NCBI GenBank assembly: GCA_039636775.1
Contig: CP143429.1
Span: 1,054,001 to 1,118,000, forward strand
Direction: 5' to 3'
DNA: 64,000 bases
From: Micrococcaceae bacterium Sec5.8
GTDB taxonomy: Bacteria; Actinomycetota; Actinomycetes; Actinomycetales; Micrococcaceae
Shown here piece after piece: positions 36,884-45,680 of the stretch. Positions within the stretch are counted from its first letter, which is position 1. Every line of letters starts with the position of its first letter. The notes under the pieces were generated by a model. That model did no database searches. It saw only the letters and a list, made by a program, of their open reading frames with translations, and was not told the DNA's origin. The position numbers and the translations under genes are program-made.

Positions 36884-36976
36884 CGTCAAGAAACATCGGG
36901 TAAAAGGAGAGGTCCGCAGCCGGCGGCGGTCCGCTTCGGGCCTTTCCTGCCTCCGCAGTTTCGTGAGGGGTGTTTC

Positions 36977-37804
36977 CTAGACTTTGTCGGCTGCGCCGTA
37001 ACTGCGCATTTCGCGGTACCAGCGGGGCAACGCCAGCAGGAGGAAGCACGCGTTGATTCCAAAGAAAACCGCATAGACCACCGAAAATACCGGCGGGATA
37101 GACCACAGGAGAAATGCCAGGCACAGCACTCCATATTCGGTGGGCAACACGGCCAGGGAGTAAAGAACTGATGAGCTGCCCTCCCCGGCCAGACGGGTAG
37201 CGGTGGAACCGCGGTGCGCCCGCCGCATCTGGTCGGTCAGGATGATCGCGAAAAACAGCACGACGGCAAGGAGCTGGTACAGCAAAGGAACGGCCAGCCA
37301 GGCGCTGCTTTCGGCGTAGCCCTGGTACCACGCCACGAGCACAGCCAGATGGAGGGACGCCATCTTGACCGCGTCGACCACGTGGTCCAGCCACTCACCT
37401 GCAAAGCTTCCGCCGCCGCGCAGCCTGGCCAGCTGCCCGTCCGCCGAGTCCAGGGCGTAACCAAGTACGAGCAGCAGGGCGATCAATACACTGACGACCG
37501 GCGTTGCCGGAGCAAACGCAATCAGCCCAATACCGGCGAAACTGCAGAAGGCGCTGACCGCTGTTACTCCGTTGGGGGTCATATGCAACCGGTAAGCCAG
37601 CGCGGCAAAATGCCGGCCCGCAGGACGGTTTAAGTAACGTGCGTAGGCGGACGCGCCCTTGGACGTTTTTTGCTTTGACCGGAGGGCTTGAACCAGTTGG
37701 TGATGGGAGGACGACGGGGCCAGCGGCGGCCCGGTCTGCTCTACCTGCACGGCGACACCTCGGTTGCGGCCAGTTTCCGAAGCCTGCACGCTGACTTTTT
37801 CCAT
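36977..37804 (-). CDS. CDP-alcohol phosphatidyltransferase family membrane protein
   Basis: A 275-residue integral membrane enzyme with the full family signature D-G-x2-A-R-x8-G-x3-D-x3-D: Asp119, Asp122, Gly123, Ala126, Arg127, Gly136, Asp140, Asp144. It has about six hydrophobic segments. The first 60 residues are polar and probably cytosolic. Family members transfer a phosphoalcohol from a CDP-activated donor to another alcohol. It does not look like the usual PgsA, PssA or inositol-phosphate synthase, and it lies at the end of a polysaccharide locus that also has a cytidylyltransferase. It converges with fcl. A specialised role in polymer or anchor modification is plausible but unproven. 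Confidence 0.88.
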   Translation of the reverse strand: MEKVSVQASETGRNRGVAVQVEQTGPPLAPSSSHHQLVQALRSKQKTSKGASAYARYLNRPAGRHFAALAYRLHMTPNGVTAVSAFCSFAGIGLIAFAPATPVVSVLIALLLVLGYALDSADGQLARLRGGGSFAGEWLDHVVDAVKMASLHLAVLVAWYQGYAESSAWLAVPLLYQLLAVVLFFAIILTDQMRRAHRGSTATRLAGEGSSSVLYSLAVLPTEYGVLCLAFLLWSIPPVFSVVYAVFFGINACFLLLALPRWYREMRSYGAADKV

Positions 37805-38167
37805 TGCATGCAGTCATCGTAGCGGCACCGGCCTGCGGGAACGACTATTTTCCCGGGCCGTTTATTTCTCCGGCGCGTCAGCGCAGCTATGGCCTTCCAA
37901 CCCGGGTGATGTCCTTCCTGGTGCCACTTCCGGACAGCGTCCCAGCGGCGATCAGGCAGTGATGTCCTTGCCTCCATGCCGGCAACAGGTTGGCATTGCC
38001 GCCCAGGTTCAGCAGCATGCGGGTAACTGCGGAGGCCCGGCAAGTAGGGACCGCGTTTCCCGGGTACGGGGACCGCGTAGCCTGACCGTGCGCGACCCAA
38101 TGCCCGGGCGAGGTGGCAAGTACCCTCGCTCGCGGTTCCTTCGCAGCCACCCCGCTAATTCGAGTAC

Positions 38168-38177
38168 GGACTACCGG
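38168..38177 (-). promoter_or_regulatory. CCGGTAGTCC element on the minus strand
   Basis: The plus-strand GGACTACCGG reads CCGGTAGTCC on the minus strand, one base different from the paired elements at 17496 and 17550. It is about 365 bp upstream of the minus-strand CDP-alcohol transferase gene. Confidence 0.35.
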
Positions 38178-38439
38178 TGCGCGGGTGGCGTCCGATTCGC
38201 TAAATTGTAGTCAGCACCAGAAACCACCGGACAAAGAATCCTGACGAGGAATCCCGACCAGGGATCCCCCAAGGAACTTCGAACGGTGGAGCCATGTCAG
38301 CAACAGCGGCCCGGTACCCGATGAAGCTACCGGGACCACCAGCGCGTGGACAATGGTCGGCCCTGGTGCAGCTAACAACAGATCCCTTCCGAAACGGTCT
38401 CCCTGAATGGTTCCCGCCGTGTGCGTGAACCCCCTAGAC

Positions 38440-38501
38440 GGAGCCGACGGCGTCGGAACCTTCTGAGACCGAGGTTCCTCCCCCCAGCCGCCGTCGGCTC
38501 C
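38440..38501. other. Long nested inverted repeat
   Basis: Perfect 13-bp arms at 38440-38452 and 38489-38501 enclose a second 6-bp inverted repeat (38455-38460 with 38473-38478). As RNA this would be a two-tier stem with an internal loop, larger than an ordinary terminator. Confidence 0.6.
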
Positions 38502-38530
38502 CCAAGCCTCCAGTGGCCCCAGTCCTGGCT

Positions 38531-38555
38531 CGGCCGCCCGATAACCGGGCGGCCG
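38531..38555. terminator. Perfect 10-bp GC hairpin
   Basis: CGGCCGCCCG (38531-38540) pairs with CGGGCGGCCG (38546-38555) across a 5-nt ATAAC loop. There is no U-tract. It may be a terminator or attenuator, or part of a structured RNA with the preceding nested repeat. Confidence 0.55.
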
Positions 38556-38739
38556 TGCCAGCACTGTGATGGCCCGCAGCGGAGTCCGCCCGGACTGCGT
38601 TCCCCCGCGGTCGGCACCCCGTCGCGGTTCGGCGGACCGCACTACTTGGTTTGAAGCGTGCGGCTCCCGGCAGCTACTGAGTACAACCACGTAGCAGGGA
38701 GGCTGCCGCTACACAGGTATTCGAGTAGCTCTTACGCAT

Positions 38740-38754
38740 CCGGTAGATTACCGG
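38740..38754. promoter_or_regulatory. Inverted repeat CCGGTA-GAT-TACCGG upstream of LAL 3
   Basis: A perfect 6-bp inverted repeat with a 3-bp centre, 55-69 bp before the LAL 3 start codon, followed by a related CGGTAGTC at 38775-38782. Its position suits an operator or activator site. The core matches the GGTAG elements found elsewhere around the polysaccharide locus. Confidence 0.5.
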
Positions 38755-38808
38755 CATCAATATGTTGGACCTATCGGTAGTCAAACTTTGATTGCGAAGG
38801 TCTCTCAC

Positions 38809-41556
38809 ATGTTTCAGCAAGAATCCGCCGTGCCTGCGGGCAGCGGCAGAACAGATACGATTTCAGCCGTCCAACGCCAGGGGAGGCGGCTCGAGAAACA
38901 GTACACGCGCCACCAGACCGTCGGGGAAGTGGTCACGGCGCTGACGTCCGGATCAGGCTGCGGGGCCGTGATAGTCGGGGAACACGGGGCAGGAAAGTCC
39001 TTCATTGCCCAACGGGCGCTCGAACAGCTCGGTGAGGACTACTTGGTGGTCCATGTCCGGGGCAGCTCGATCTCCTCCAAGCTGCCGTACGGTGCCCTCA
39101 GTGTCCTGCTCAATGAGCTCGACGCCTCCCATCTTGAGCATCCGCTGATGGTGCTCCGTGGCTTGACCCAGTTGCTTGCCACCCGGGCGCAGGGCAGGAG
39201 CGTCGTGCTGTTCGTCGACAACGCCCACGACCTCGATGAATTGTCCACGATGATGGTTGCCCAGCTCTGCGCCGGGGGACACGTCCTGCTGCTGGCGGCC
39301 TGCGTTGACCTGCCCAACCTGGGCACCGACATTATGGGGCTCTGGAAGGACGATCTCCTGCGCAGGGTGGACCTGGCACCCTTCGATTTTAGCGAAACAG
39401 CCGACAGCCTCGCCCGGGAGTACGGTGGCCAATTCTCGCACACAGCGGCTCGGGCCCTGTGGAATGCAAGCGGCGGCAACGCGCTTTTCCTGCATTCCCT
39501 GGCGCGGGAACAGATCAAAGTCGGCACCATCGTCCGCCGCGGGGATTCCTGGGTGCTGGGTGATAAGCCGGTGGCATTGGCCGGTGAGATCCGGGACGTG
39601 CTTAAAGCCCGTCTAAACCGCCTTAGCCCCGGCCAGCGCGATGTCTTTGAACTGTTGTCGCTCGCCGGCGCTTTGCCTCTGCAAACCCTGATGAGCGTGT
39701 CCAAGGCGCAGGACATCGACACACTGCAGGAACGGGCGCTGATTGCCGTCAGCCATGACCACCCGCCCATGGTGAGCATCGCCAACCCGGTCACAGCAGG
39801 AATTGTCGCCAGTGTGGTGCCGCCCGGCCGGAGCGCGGAACTGCGCCGCCGTTTGGGGGTTGTGCTCCAGGACCAGGACCTCGACGAATTCACGGGATCC
39901 ACCGCGGTCGCGTGGGCACTGGACTGCGGAGAACACGTGGAACCCGGACTTGCCCTCGCGGCGGCCCGTCTGGCGAACAAGGTATCCGACCCGCAGTCCG
40001 CGTTGAGGTTTGCCCGGGAAATTGCGGGCCAGGAGAAGCTGGCCGACGTGGCGGTGGAATCCGCCAGAGCGCTGGCGTCCCTGGGCAATGCTGAAGCGGC
40101 CCGACGCGTCCTGGCAGATGCTGAATTGCGGATTGGTGACGGATTGGCGCTGGAAGAGTGGGCGTCGCTCCAGCTGCTGTGGGCCGAGTTGGACCGGCGC
40201 AGCCCGGCCACGGCGGCAAGGGCTCTGGCCAGGCTGCAGGAGGTCGAACGGCGGCTCAATGAAGCGGGTGCGGAGGGCATCCCGGTCGCCGAGCGGGTGC
40301 GCCTGGCTTATGCCGAGCGGGTGCGCTTGGCCTACGCCGAGCTGGCCGCCTTCGAGGGCCGGTTCACTGATGTCCTGCTAATTCTCCAGGGTTTGGACTC
40401 CACTGACCTGGGCAGCGAAACGAAGCTTGTAGCCGCGAGCGTCCTGAGCGAGGCCAAAGCGGTCACCGGGGACGTTCTGGGCGCTGTTGCGCTCGGCAGG
40501 CAGGTGATCCTCGCCACCGGCGGCCTGGACTTGTCCGATGCCACGATCCGGCAAGTCCGCGGACGGTTCCTGTTACTCCTGCTGCTGGCCGCTAAGTTCC
40601 GGGAAGCCGCGGATTTCCTGGCCGCCACCTCCGAATCCCGCGACGAGCAGGCCCGGTTGGGCGGAATGTTTGAGATCGGGCAGGGAATCGTGGACCTCCA
40701 CCGCGGCCAGCTCACGCGGGCGCTTCAGCGTCTGCAGTCCGGCGTCTGGCAGCTGCGCGTGCAGGATCCGGACGCAGTGGCCGGACTCGCCGCCGCCGCC
40801 TGCGCCTTTGCCCTCGCACTCCAGGGCGATGAGGACAACGCCGGCGCCATGTTGTCGGACGCTGAAAAGCCGTTGCCCCGGGCATCATGGCTGGTGAACC
40901 GCGTCACCCGGTACTTCGAGCTCTCCGCCAAGGCGGAAATCGGGCAGAAGACCGAGGCCCTGCGCGCCATGAAGCTGGAAGCAGACCTGGATATCGACGC
41001 CTCGGCTCTTACTACCGGCCTGCAGTTCCTCTCGGCGGTGGCCCGGCTGGGAGATCGGCAGGCGAGCCAGAAACTCAACGACCTCGCCGGCCAGGTCACC
41101 GGGCACTTCGCTGGCCTGTGCGTGCGGCTTGCCGACGGGTTAAAGGATTCCGACAGCGAGGAGCTGTTGGCAACGTCCAAGGACGCCGATGCGGCCGGCA
41201 ACGCCATCTTCGCCCGGGACGTGACCAGGAAAGCGGTTACGTGCGCCAATGACGCGGGCAACCGCATCTCCCTCAGACTGGCCCAGCGCACCCAGCAATC
41301 CCTGGAAGACCGGTTCGGCAACCCCCGGAACGGTGTACTCTCGCTGCTGAGCTCGACGTTGACAGCCCGGGAATCCGAGGTTGCCGTGCGGGCGGCCGCG
41401 GGCACATCCAACCGTAAAATCGCGGACGAGATGCACGTTTCTGTCCGGACAGTTGAAGGACACCTTTATCAGGTCTACGCAAAGCTCCACGTCGCAAGCA
41501 GGTCGGAACTCAAAGATGTCATCACCGGACCCGTGGAACACGCCCGCATCGGCTGA
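38809..41556 (+). CDS. LAL-type LuxR family transcriptional regulator 3
   Basis: A third large ATP-binding LuxR regulator, 915 residues from the ATG at 38809 (GCGAAGG just upstream; TTG 38788 is an alternative). Walker A is GEHGAGKS (57-64) and Walker B is VVLFVDNAH (132-140). The helical middle domain contains an exact 8-residue tandem duplication (AERVRLAY at 494-501 and 502-509). The C-terminal LuxR helix-turn-helix has TARESEVAVRAAAG, NRKIA and RTVEGHLY. It appears closest to LAL 1 in length and motif wording (DNA in Walker B; GHLYQV). It follows a 1-kb gap and precedes LAL 4 in the same direction. Confidence 0.9.
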   Translation: MFQQESAVPAGSGRTDTISAVQRQGRRLEKQYTRHQTVGEVVTALTSGSGCGAVIVGEHGAGKSFIAQRALEQLGEDYLVVHVRGSSISSKLPYGALSVLLNELDASHLEHPLMVLRGLTQLLATRAQGRSVVLFVDNAHDLDELSTMMVAQLCAGGHVLLLAACVDLPNLGTDIMGLWKDDLLRRVDLAPFDFSETADSLAREYGGQFSHTAARALWNASGGNALFLHSLAREQIKVGTIVRRGDSWVLGDKPVALAGEIRDVLKARLNRLSPGQRDVFELLSLAGALPLQTLMSVSKAQDIDTLQERALIAVSHDHPPMVSIANPVTAGIVASVVPPGRSAELRRRLGVVLQDQDLDEFTGSTAVAWALDCGEHVEPGLALAAARLANKVSDPQSALRFAREIAGQEKLADVAVESARALASLGNAEAARRVLADAELRIGDGLALEEWASLQLLWAELDRRSPATAARALARLQEVERRLNEAGAEGIPVAERVRLAYAERVRLAYAELAAFEGRFTDVLLILQGLDSTDLGSETKLVAASVLSEAKAVTGDVLGAVALGRQVILATGGLDLSDATIRQVRGRFLLLLLLAAKFREAADFLAATSESRDEQARLGGMFEIGQGIVDLHRGQLTRALQRLQSGVWQLRVQDPDAVAGLAAAACAFALALQGDEDNAGAMLSDAEKPLPRASWLVNRVTRYFELSAKAEIGQKTEALRAMKLEADLDIDASALTTGLQFLSAVARLGDRQASQKLNDLAGQVTGHFAGLCVRLADGLKDSDSEELLATSKDADAAGNAIFARDVTRKAVTCANDAGNRISLRLAQRTQQSLEDRFGNPRNGVLSLLSSTLTARESEVAVRAAAGTSNRKIADEMHVSVRTVEGHLYQVYAKLHVASRSELKDVITGPVEHARIG
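40288..40335 (+). repeat. 24-bp in-frame tandem duplication in LAL 3
   Basis: Two adjacent 24-nt copies (40288-40311 and 40312-40335) differ only at synonymous positions and encode AERVRLAY twice. The duplication lies in the TPR-like region and adds about two helical turns. Confidence 0.85.
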
Positions 41557-41687
41557 AGGACCCGGATCCCGATCGATGGGCCCCCGCTCCATCGCCGCCC
41601 GACCCGCCGGGCCTCCGGACGCGTCGGACGGTCCCGGGCGGGCCGGGCGGGCCGGGATCCGTTGCGGACCGGCAGGAGGGGCAGCGG

Positions 41688-44261
41688 GTGGAAAGCCTGA
41701 CTGAATCTGCCACGCTGGTGGGCCGCTCCGGCGTCGTCAAAGACATTGTCAAGTGCCTGCGCGACGGCGTGCTCTCCGGCGCGCTCATCGTTGGGAACCC
41801 GGGCACGGGGAAGACGGCCGTGTTGAGGGCCGTGATCCGCGAACTCCATCCGCAAACAGCCGTGATTCGCCTCGCGGCAACGCCGGCGCTGTCGGCAGTA
41901 CCGTTCGGCGCGTTGGCGCCCTATCTGGGCCGGCTGCCCGCCCACGATCTGGACTCGTTCTCCGCCGTCGTCAAGGCCGTGACGGACAACATCAAGGCCG
42001 AGCCCAGCAAGCCGCTCTTTGTGATCGACGATGCCCAATGCCTGGACCGCGGGACAACAGAGCTCGTCGCGCAGGCAGTCGCCACCGGCGCTGCCATCAT
42101 CCTGGCCACCTGCCGGCCAGGGTTGCTGATTCCCGAGGAATTCCTGGCCCTTTGGGACGACGGGATCCTGGCCAAATTTGATCTGGAGCCGCTCACCCGG
42201 CCCGAGGTGCACCAGCTTTGCGAGCAAGTGCTCCGCGCCGATGTCTCGCCGTGGGCCAGTGCGGTGCTGGCGGACGCCTCCGCCGGCAACCCGTTGATGC
42301 TGCTGTCCTTGGTGGAGCACGCCCGCAGCACGGGGGCCCTCGGACTGCGCCGGGGCATCTGGTTCCTGCTCACGCCCCCGGTCCTGGCCGATGTTCCGGT
42401 TGCCGACCTGATCGGTCACGAGTTGCGGTCCATGTCAGCGGAGGAACGGACAGCGGCTGCGATAGTTGCGCTGGCGGGACCGCTTCCGCTCGGCCAGCTC
42501 CTGGGCTTCGGCGGCCCGAAGGCTGTCGACGCTTTGGAACGGGCCGGGATCATTACCGTGTCGAGGGGTGCCGCCAGGACGGTCCAGCCCGCGAGCCCGC
42601 TCATTGGCGCGATCATCCGCCGCTGGGTCCCTGCCGGCCGCAGCGCCAGCTTGCGGGCCAGCTTTGTGGCACTGCCCCCGGGGGCGACAGTTCCGCCGGA
42701 AGCATTCCTCAACCGGGTGCTGTGGGCTTTGGATTGCGGTGCGGCGGTGCCAGCGGACAGCCTCCTCGAAGCGGCCTGCCTTGCCAATGTGGGGCTCGAC
42801 GCGCAGACGGCGATGAGGGCCGCACATGCGGTGTCCGATGCTGCCAAGCTCCCGCTGGCCCGCCTGCAGCTCGCCTACGCACACTACTTGGCCGGTGACC
42901 GCCAGCGGTCCTCGGCCGTCCTGCAGCTTGCGGATCCCGTTCCGACCGGGGAAACCGGCTACCTGGCTGCCTTGTTGTCCGCCCGGCTCCAGGGGCCTGC
43001 CTGGCTGGACCTGGCGGCCGTCGCCACGATGGCGGGCGTCGGGGACGGTCTGCCGGCCCACGAACCGGAGGACCGGGAAAATGGTCTGAACCGGCTGATC
43101 CTGGCGGCGGGCGGGCGGCCGGGTTTGAAGATTCCGGCGGAGTCACTGCTGGCTGAATTGCTTTGTGCCAAGGGCAGGGTGGCAGAAGGCCTGGGGCTGG
43201 CCCGCGAAGCCTGGCACGGGGCGCGCAGTGCAAGCCGCGCGTTGCCGCTGGTCTATGAAGACCTCCTGGTGCGCTACAGCCTGAGCCTGATCTGGGCAGG
43301 GGAGTGGGAGGCCCTCGGTTCGGCGCTGGATGGGTACGAGGCCGATTACCCCTCGAGGCTGCTGCTCAGCGGCGGCATCATGCATCTCATGCGCGGCCTC
43401 GCCCGCGTCCGCCAAGGGCGGATGCCGGAGGGCATCGCCGAGTTGGTTCCCGGGGTTGAAGAACTCACCATCGCTGATCCCTGGGACCTGTTGCCCTTTG
43501 CCCATTCAGTCGCGGCGTACGCCAACTTCGTCGTCGGCCACCCGGGTGAGGCCGAGGACCACGCGGCCGCGTTCCGGCTGTCCCGGTACCGCGGGCAGGG
43601 GGCGCTGCCGCTGCTCGCCGACGCTTATTCCACCGCGGCCAGCGAGGCTCCGGGCGGAGCAGGCGGCGTGAGCCGGATCCTGGCAGGCCTGGCCGCAGAG
43701 GCCGGCCGGCAGGGCTTGCGGGGGATTGAGACGGACATCAGACGGCTGGCGGTGCGCCGCGGGGACACTGCGGCGGCGGACGGACTTGCCCGCAGCAGCC
43801 TGGCCGTGGAGGGCCGGGAGGCCGGGATGCTGCACGACTACGCGCTCGCGGTGCTGCAGGCGGACGACGCCGAACTTGTCCGGATCAGTGACAAGGCACT
43901 GCGCGCCGGTTTCGTGTTGCTGGCCCTCGAAGCCGCCCAGCAGGCCGAACGATGCCTGGCCGAGACCACAGACAAGCGCAAGCTGCTGGCCGTCCAGCGC
44001 AAGATCCAGAACCGGATGACAGCTGCCGGGATGGCCTCCCACATCGACCTCGTCCGTCCCGAGCAGGACGCGGAACTCACCGCGCGGGAAACCGAAATCC
44101 TGGACCTGGTGTCCGGCGGAGCGACCAACGCCGAGATCGCCAGCCGGCTCTGTGTATCCCAGCGCACCGTGGAGGGACACCTCTACCGTGTCTTCGCCAA
44201 ACTCGGCGTCAGCCGGCGGATCGACCTCATTGACACGGGCGGCGATTCGCGCCGGCCCTGA
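41688..44261 (+). CDS. LAL-type LuxR family transcriptional regulator 4
   Basis: The fourth large ATP-binding LuxR regulator, 857 residues. The GTG at 41688 has AGGAGGGG seven bases upstream. Walker A is GNPGTGKT (36-43) and Walker B is LFVIDDA (110-116). The TPR-like middle is shorter than in the other three. The C-terminal helix-turn-helix has TARETEILDLVSGG, NAEIA and RTVEGHLY. It starts 131 bp after the LAL 3 stop without an obvious terminator between them, so they may share a transcript. Downstream is the unrelated sufS-sufU pair. Confidence 0.9.
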   Translation: MESLTESATLVGRSGVVKDIVKCLRDGVLSGALIVGNPGTGKTAVLRAVIRELHPQTAVIRLAATPALSAVPFGALAPYLGRLPAHDLDSFSAVVKAVTDNIKAEPSKPLFVIDDAQCLDRGTTELVAQAVATGAAIILATCRPGLLIPEEFLALWDDGILAKFDLEPLTRPEVHQLCEQVLRADVSPWASAVLADASAGNPLMLLSLVEHARSTGALGLRRGIWFLLTPPVLADVPVADLIGHELRSMSAEERTAAAIVALAGPLPLGQLLGFGGPKAVDALERAGIITVSRGAARTVQPASPLIGAIIRRWVPAGRSASLRASFVALPPGATVPPEAFLNRVLWALDCGAAVPADSLLEAACLANVGLDAQTAMRAAHAVSDAAKLPLARLQLAYAHYLAGDRQRSSAVLQLADPVPTGETGYLAALLSARLQGPAWLDLAAVATMAGVGDGLPAHEPEDRENGLNRLILAAGGRPGLKIPAESLLAELLCAKGRVAEGLGLAREAWHGARSASRALPLVYEDLLVRYSLSLIWAGEWEALGSALDGYEADYPSRLLLSGGIMHLMRGLARVRQGRMPEGIAELVPGVEELTIADPWDLLPFAHSVAAYANFVVGHPGEAEDHAAAFRLSRYRGQGALPLLADAYSTAASEAPGGAGGVSRILAGLAAEAGRQGLRGIETDIRRLAVRRGDTAAADGLARSSLAVEGREAGMLHDYALAVLQADDAELVRISDKALRAGFVLLALEAAQQAERCLAETTDKRKLLAVQRKIQNRMTAAGMASHIDLVRPEQDAELTARETEILDLVSGGATNAEIASRLCVSQRTVEGHLYRVFAKLGVSRRIDLIDTGGDSRRP

Positions 44262-44354
44262 AGGCCGCCTCCCCAGCTGGTCCCGCCCGGAGCGGGGTGC
44301 CGTTCCGTGGGAAGATGGACACTAGTCCACCAGACCCGATCCGAGGAGGCCAGC

Positions 44355-45668
44355 GTGGTTTTTGTGCCCACGTCCGAGTCCCAGGCGCTGCCCGCGCCTG
44401 CACTGACCGACGATGAGGTGTTGCGGATCCGCAATGACTTCCCCATTCTCGCCAGGGCCATGGGCGGACAACCCTTGATCTACCTGGATTCCGGGGCAAC
44501 GTCGCAAAATCCGCTGAGCGTCATCGAGGCCGAGCAGGAATTCTATGAGCAGCGCAACGCCGCCGTGCACCGCGGCGCCCACCTCCTTGCCGTCGAGGCC
44601 ACGGACTCCTTCGAGGACGCCCGCGAAACGCTCGCTGCCTTCCTGGGCGCAGCGGCCGATGAGATCATCTGGACCTCGAACGCCACCGAGGGCCTGAACC
44701 TGCTCAGTTACGCGTTTCTGAATTCTTCCCTGCCTGGCGCCGCGGCGCCGGCAGCACGGTTCGCGCTGGGCGCCGGCGACGAGATTGTGGTCACGGAGAT
44801 GGAACACCACGCCAACCTCATTCCGTGGCAGCAACTTGCTGAGCGGACCGGCGCCACGCTCCGGTTCATCCCCGTCGACGACGCCGGTGCACTTGACCTC
44901 GATGCTGCTGAAGGCATCATCGGCCCGGCCACCAGGATCCTCGCCTTCAGCCACGCCTCCAACGTTTTGGGCACCATCAACCCGGTCAGGACCCTGGTGG
45001 CGATGGCTGGCAAGGCCGGCGCCCTGACAGTGCTCGACGCCTGCCAGTCCGCGCCGCATCTGCCGCTGGATGTGAAGGATCTCGGTGTCGACTTCGCGGT
45101 CCTCTCCGGACACAAGATGCTCGGGCCTACCGGAATCGGCGTGCTGTACGGCCGGTCGGAGTTGCTGAACGCGTTGCCGCCGTTCCTCACCGGCGGATCG
45201 ATGATCACTACTGTAACGATGGAGCGTGCCGCGTTCCTGCCGGCGCCGCAGCGCTTTGAAGCCGGAACCCAGAAAGTGTCCCAGGCCATCGCGCTCGCCG
45301 CGGCGGCCAACTACCTCACGGAAACAGGAATGGGCCGCATCCACGCCTGGGAGTCCCTGCTGGGCCAACGCCTCGTCGAGGGGCTCACCGCAATTCCCGG
45401 CGTCCGGGTCCTCGGGCCCGCTCCCGGGGAGGAACGGATCGGCCTCGCCTCGTTCGACGTCGCGGGAGTGCACGCGCACGACGTCGGGCAGTTCCTGGAC
45501 AGCAAAGGCATCGCTGTCCGGGTGGGCCACCACTGCGCGCAGCCCCTGCACCGCCGCCTGGGACTGACGGCCAGCACCCGGGCGAGCACCTACTTGTACA
45601 ACACGACGTCGGACGTGGACGCGTTCCTCGCGGCAGTCGCCGGGGTCCGCGCCTACTTCCGAGCCTAA
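44355..45668 (+). CDS. sufS: SufS-type cysteine desulfurase
   Basis: A PLP enzyme that removes sulfur from cysteine for iron-sulfur cluster and other sulfur-transfer pathways. The 437-residue protein has TSNATEGLNL, the metal/PLP region EMEHHANLIPWQ, the PLP lysine in LSGHKMLGPTGIGVLYG, and the persulfide cysteine in VRVGHHCAQPLHRR. The GTG at 44355 follows GAGGAGG; the upstream ATG at 44307 has no such site. SufU follows after 12 bases, the usual partner arrangement in Gram-positive bacteria. The rest of a suf operon is not here. Confidence 0.93.
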   Translation: MVFVPTSESQALPAPALTDDEVLRIRNDFPILARAMGGQPLIYLDSGATSQNPLSVIEAEQEFYEQRNAAVHRGAHLLAVEATDSFEDARETLAAFLGAAADEIIWTSNATEGLNLLSYAFLNSSLPGAAAPAARFALGAGDEIVVTEMEHHANLIPWQQLAERTGATLRFIPVDDAGALDLDAAEGIIGPATRILAFSHASNVLGTINPVRTLVAMAGKAGALTVLDACQSAPHLPLDVKDLGVDFAVLSGHKMLGPTGIGVLYGRSELLNALPPFLTGGSMITTVTMERAAFLPAPQRFEAGTQKVSQAIALAAAANYLTETGMGRIHAWESLLGQRLVEGLTAIPGVRVLGPAPGEERIGLASFDVAGVHAHDVGQFLDSKGIAVRVGHHCAQPLHRRLGLTASTRASTYLYNTTSDVDAFLAAVAGVRAYFRA

Positions 45669-45680
45669 GGAAACTTCCCC

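Larger units (their letters stand above)
37805..38808. other. 1-kb non-coding, highly structured gap
   Basis: No credible gene lies between the CDP-alcohol transferase start and LAL 3; open frames here lack ribosome sites and normal codon use. The region contains a minus-strand GGTAG element at 38168-38177, several strong hairpins at 38440-38620, and an inverted repeat near the LAL 3 promoter. It mirrors the long gap on the other side of the polysaccharide locus. Confidence 0.7.

Noticed and set aside
17759..37804. Genomic island with integrase or insertion sequences
   Set aside because: No transposase, integrase, attachment repeat or tRNA boundary was seen at either end. The locus could still be variable between strains, but the sequence gives no sign of the mechanism.
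38211..38690. A 159-residue minus-strand frame in the gap before LAL 3
   Set aside because: It spans the strong hairpins, has no ribosome site, and its amino-acid pattern is that of random high-GC translation.
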